Below are positions 5,481 through 7,563 of a DNA stretch of 7,563 bases, one piece after another (the first letter of the stretch is position 1; every line of letters begins with the position of its first letter). Under the pieces are notes generated by a model. It saw only the letters and a program-made list of their open reading frames with translations. It had not been told where the DNA came from and searched no databases. Position numbers and translations under genes: made by a program. Source of the stretch: Actinomycetota bacterium (lineage in GTDB: Bacteria > Actinomycetota > UBA4738); the NCBI GenBank assembly GCA_005885025.1, contig VAYC01000043.1, positions 12,717 through 20,279 of the forward strand, written 5' to 3'.

Positions 5481-6902
5481 ATGACGCCATCTGTCAAAGA
5501 GCAGTCGGCCGCAGAGGGCATGGGCTCCCCAGCTCGCGCCGCGTGCGAGGCCGTCCTGGAACGGGCCCGGCGGGAGCTTCCAGCACCCGCCTTCAACCTG
5601 TGGTTCGCCGACCTCCTGCCGGGCGGCTTCCGGGACGACGTCATCGAGTTGCTGGCCCCCAACGCCTACGTCAAGAACTGGTTGGCGGGTCACCACATGG
5701 ACCTCATGACGGCTTCGGTTCGCGAAGTCCTCGGGCCCAAGGTGCGGGTCAAGCTCAAGATCGAGCGGGCCCAACGGGCTCCTGACGCCCCTTCCACGAC
5801 CGTTGCACGCCCCACCCGGGGGGGTCCTCGGCGCGACCAGCCGAGCCTCGACGACGTCCTCGGGGCCTCGCCCTTTCCCGATCGCTACACCTTCGACACG
5901 TTCGTCGCCGGGCCCAGCAACAAGTTCGCGCATGCGGCGGCGCTCGCCGTCGCCGAGGCCCCACCGTCCAAGGCCTACAACCCCGTCTTCGTCTATGGGG
6001 GAGTGGGGCTGGGCAAGACACACCTCCTGTTCGCCATCGCCAACCACATGTGGCGCATGGCTCCCCACACACAGATCCGGTACGCCACGTCCGAGAGCTT
6101 CATGACCGAGTTCATCAAGGCCGTGCGGGAGGGGAAGGGATACCTGTTCCAGCGGCAATACCGGGACGTTGGCGTGTTGCTTCTCGACGACGTTCAGTTC
6201 CTGGCCAGGGCCGAAGAGACCCAGACCGAGTTCTTCCACACGTTCAACCACCTCCATCAGCACGAGCGCCAGATCGTGATCGCCAGCGACCGTCCTCCCC
6301 AAGAGCTCGGGGGGATCGAGGAGCGACTTCGCAGCCGTTTTCGTTCGGGCTTGGTGGTGGACGTCCAGCCGCCCGATCTCGAGACCCGTATCGCCATCCT
6401 CCAGCTCAAGGTGATGCGCGACCGCCTTGCGGTCTCCGACGACGTCCTGCATTTCATCGCCTCCAAGTTCGAGAACAACATCCGTGAACTCGAGGGCGCG
6501 CTTCTCCGCGTGGCCGCATTCGGCTCGCTGTCCCGCCAGGCAGTGGATCTCGACCTCGCGGAGCGGGCCTTGGAGGATCTCATCCCCGAGTCCGGCCAGG
6601 AGATCCCGGCCGCGGTCATCATGGAGGAGACCTCGACCTACTTCGGGCTCGAAACCGACGATCTCGTCTCCAAGAGCCGCTCCCGGCCGCTCACCACCGC
6701 TCGTCATGTCGCCATGTACCTGCTGCGCGAGCTGACCGGCCTCTCGTTGATCAAGATCGGAGAGCAGTTCGAGCGCGACCACACGACCGTCCTGCACGGC
6801 ATCAAGAAGATCGAGGGCCTCATGCCGGCTCGGGGAAGCACCTACCGACAGGTCCAGGACCTGACCAAGCGGATCCGGGCCCGCTCGCGCGGGAGTTCGT
6901 GA
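5481..6902 (+). CDS. dnaA: Chromosomal replication initiator protein DnaA
   Basis: DnaA is the AAA+ ATPase that binds DnaA boxes, melts the origin and recruits the helicase. In 473 residues, domain I spans about 18-95 and domain II is a short Pro/Arg-rich linker (about 96-125). Domain III has Walker A GGVGLGKT (173-180), Walker B LLLDDVQF (233-240), sensor 1 IVIASDRPP (265-273), the RLRSRF arginine-finger region (282-287) and sensor 2 NNIRELEGAL (332-341). Domain IV carries RPLTTARHVAMYLLRELTG (402-420) and the box-binding signature RDHTTVLHGIKKI (432-444). All key residues are present. ATG 5481 is the earliest possible start because TAA precedes it directly; it has no clear ribosome-binding site. 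An ATG at 5520 could also work for domain I but is no better placed. It is followed by dnaN after 217 bases. Confidence 0.98.
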   Translation: MTPSVKEQSAAEGMGSPARAACEAVLERARRELPAPAFNLWFADLLPGGFRDDVIELLAPNAYVKNWLAGHHMDLMTASVREVLGPKVRVKLKIERAQRAPDAPSTTVARPTRGGPRRDQPSLDDVLGASPFPDRYTFDTFVAGPSNKFAHAAALAVAEAPPSKAYNPVFVYGGVGLGKTHLLFAIANHMWRMAPHTQIRYATSESFMTEFIKAVREGKGYLFQRQYRDVGVLLLDDVQFLARAEETQTEFFHTFNHLHQHERQIVIASDRPPQELGGIEERLRSRFRSGLVVDVQPPDLETRIAILQLKVMRDRLAVSDDVLHFIASKFENNIRELEGALLRVAAFGSLSRQAVDLDLAERALEDLIPESGQEIPAAVIMEETSTYFGLETDDLVSKSRSRPLTTARHVAMYLLRELTGLSLIKIGEQFERDHTTVLHGIKKIEGLMPARGSTYRQVQDLTKRIRARSRGSS

Positions 6903-7119
6903 GGCGGTGGAAACGACCACCAACGATCTGGGGATACCCTGTGCGTCACCGCATCGGGATCGACCGCCCCGGTTCCCAACCCGGGGATTTCCACACCGCG
7001 CACGTTGTCAGACCCTGCCACTACGCTGGGAGACTGATGGATCTCCACATGACACAACGCACTACTGCTTCTAGCTTCAAGACCACCAAAGAAGAAAGAA
7101 GGGCGCGAGGAGGTTGGGG
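6903..7119. other. oriC: dnaA-dnaN spacer, candidate oriC
   Basis: In actinobacteria the origin usually lies between dnaA and dnaN. This 217-base gene-free spacer has no perfect DnaA box. Candidate 7-of-9 boxes are TGGGGATAC (6929-6937), ATTTCCACA (6987-6995) and ATCTCCACA (7041-7049). Bases 7051-7100 are 28 of 50 A+T, clearly richer than the surroundings, and could be the unwinding element; they end in a purine run. A small hairpin (CCCCGG 6967-6972 with CCGGGG 6981-6986) lies in the middle. The spacer is short and box-poor compared with Streptomyces or Mycobacterium, so the cluster upstream of dnaA may share the origin role. The dnaN promoter should also lie here, but I see no convincing one. 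Confidence 0.5.
7107..7113 (+). promoter_or_regulatory. Ribosome-binding site of dnaN
   Basis: GAGGAGG lies six bases before the ATG at 7120, an almost ideal Shine-Dalgarno sequence. It contrasts with dnaA, which has none. Confidence 0.9.
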
Positions 7120-7563
7120 ATGAAGTTCAAGTGTGATCGTGACGTCTTCTCCGAGGCCCTGCAGACGGTGCAGCGGGCCGTTTCTTCGCGACCGGGCATT
7201 CCGGCGCTGACGGGCGTCCTGATGAATGCCTCCGGCAAGGAGCTCGTCCTGGCGACGACGGATCTGGAGGTCTCGGCTCGGCTCCGGCTCGAGGTTCAGG
7301 TGCAGGAGGAGGGAGTGGCTCTCATCCCCGCCCGGCTCTTGGCGGACATGGTGAAGAGCTTCGAGCAAGCTCCGGTGATCCTGGAGGCGGAAGGAGGGCA
7401 AGCGCGCATCGTCTGCAGCAACTACGAGGGGACGGTGCGGTGCCTGCCGGCCGAGGATTTCCCGGCGCTGCAGGATCCCGCGGGAACGCGGGTCACGGTG
7501 GACGCGAGCGGTTTCGCCGAAGGCGTGGGCCAGGTCACCCGGGCCGCCTCTCGGGACGAGGCG
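7120..7563 (+). CDS. dnaN: DNA polymerase III sliding clamp (beta subunit), N-terminal part (partial)
   Basis: DnaN forms the ring-shaped dimer that tethers DNA polymerase III to DNA. The 148 codons visible, open to the window end, begin MKFKCDRDVFSEALQTVQRA. They continue with the clamp-typical VSSRPGIPALTGVLM (21-35), ATTDLEVSAR (45-54), ALIPARLLADMVKS (67-80), LPAEDFPAL (109-117) and VTRAASRDEA at the end. This covers domain I (about 1-120) and the start of domain II of a protein that is normally about 370-380 residues. The start is set by a strong GAGGAGG. The RPGIPAL form of the first-domain motif resembles actinobacterial clamps. Confidence 0.97.
   Translation, partial: MKFKCDRDVFSEALQTVQRAVSSRPGIPALTGVLMNASGKELVLATTDLEVSARLRLEVQVQEEGVALIPARLLADMVKSFEQAPVILEAEGGQARIVCSNYEGTVRCLPAEDFPALQDPAGTRVTVDASGFAEGVGQVTRAASRDEA

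Noticed and set aside
5421..6923. 500-residue open frame antisense to dnaA
   Set aside because: It lies opposite the well-supported dnaA and its composition is that of a GC-rich antisense shadow; no family motif is visible.
6967..6986. Rho-independent terminator after dnaA
   Set aside because: The stem is only six base pairs and no T-run follows; the next bases are ATTTCC.
1..7563. A defence, mobile or otherwise undescribed system
   Set aside because: Every gene belongs to the conserved origin-region set; no transposase, integrase, repeat array, tRNA or foreign-composition segment was seen.

Overview
This window is the chromosomal replication-origin neighbourhood of a high-GC bacterium (roughly two-thirds G+C by eye). 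It holds the conserved order parB-parA-rsmG-jag-yidC-yidD-rnpA-rpmH on the minus strand, then a divergent dnaA followed by dnaN on the plus strand. The gene order, a 44-residue L34 ending in GKGRAELSA, a YidC with a long arginine-rich tail, and a ParA with a disordered N-terminal extension all point to an actinobacterium or a close high-GC relative. DnaA has a short domain II and a domain I unlike the Streptomyces type, so a deep-branching actinobacterial lineage fits better than Streptomyces or Mycobacterium. The lineage is an inference; no marker search was possible.

Layout. Bases 1-775: parB, running leftward and cut by the window start, so its C-terminal dimerisation part is missing. 772-2040: parA. 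2037-2639: rsmG. 2632-2647: a parS centromere site lying on the rsmG start codon. 2676-3332: jag. 3298-4395: yidC. 4392-4730: yidD. 4727-5062: rnpA. 5115-5249: rpmH. Four junctions are 4-base GTGA or TTGA stop/start overlaps and one is a 35-base overlap, so the eight genes look like one translationally coupled operon. All eight start with GTG or TTG. 5250-5480 is the divergent control region: a leftward -10 element, a rightward TATAAT promoter for dnaA, and a cluster of DnaA boxes whose last, perfect member touches the dnaA ATG. 5481-6902: dnaA. 6903-7119: dnaA-dnaN spacer, with weak DnaA boxes and the most AT-rich stretch of the spacer, a candidate origin. 7120-7563: dnaN, cut by the window end.

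Functionally the window joins replication initiation (DnaA, beta clamp), origin segregation (ParA, ParB, parS), ribosome and RNA maturation (L34, RnpA, RsmG, the KH-R3H protein Jag) and membrane-protein insertion (YidC, YidD). No mobile element, CRISPR array, tRNA or rRNA was seen, and nothing looks like a new biological system. The points worth a second look are small: a perfect 18-bp tandem duplication inside the CTP-binding domain of ParB, parS placed on the rsmG start codon, a perfect DnaA box in the place of the dnaA ribosome-binding site, a ParA with unusual extensions at both ends, and an enlarged YidC loop with two cysteines.
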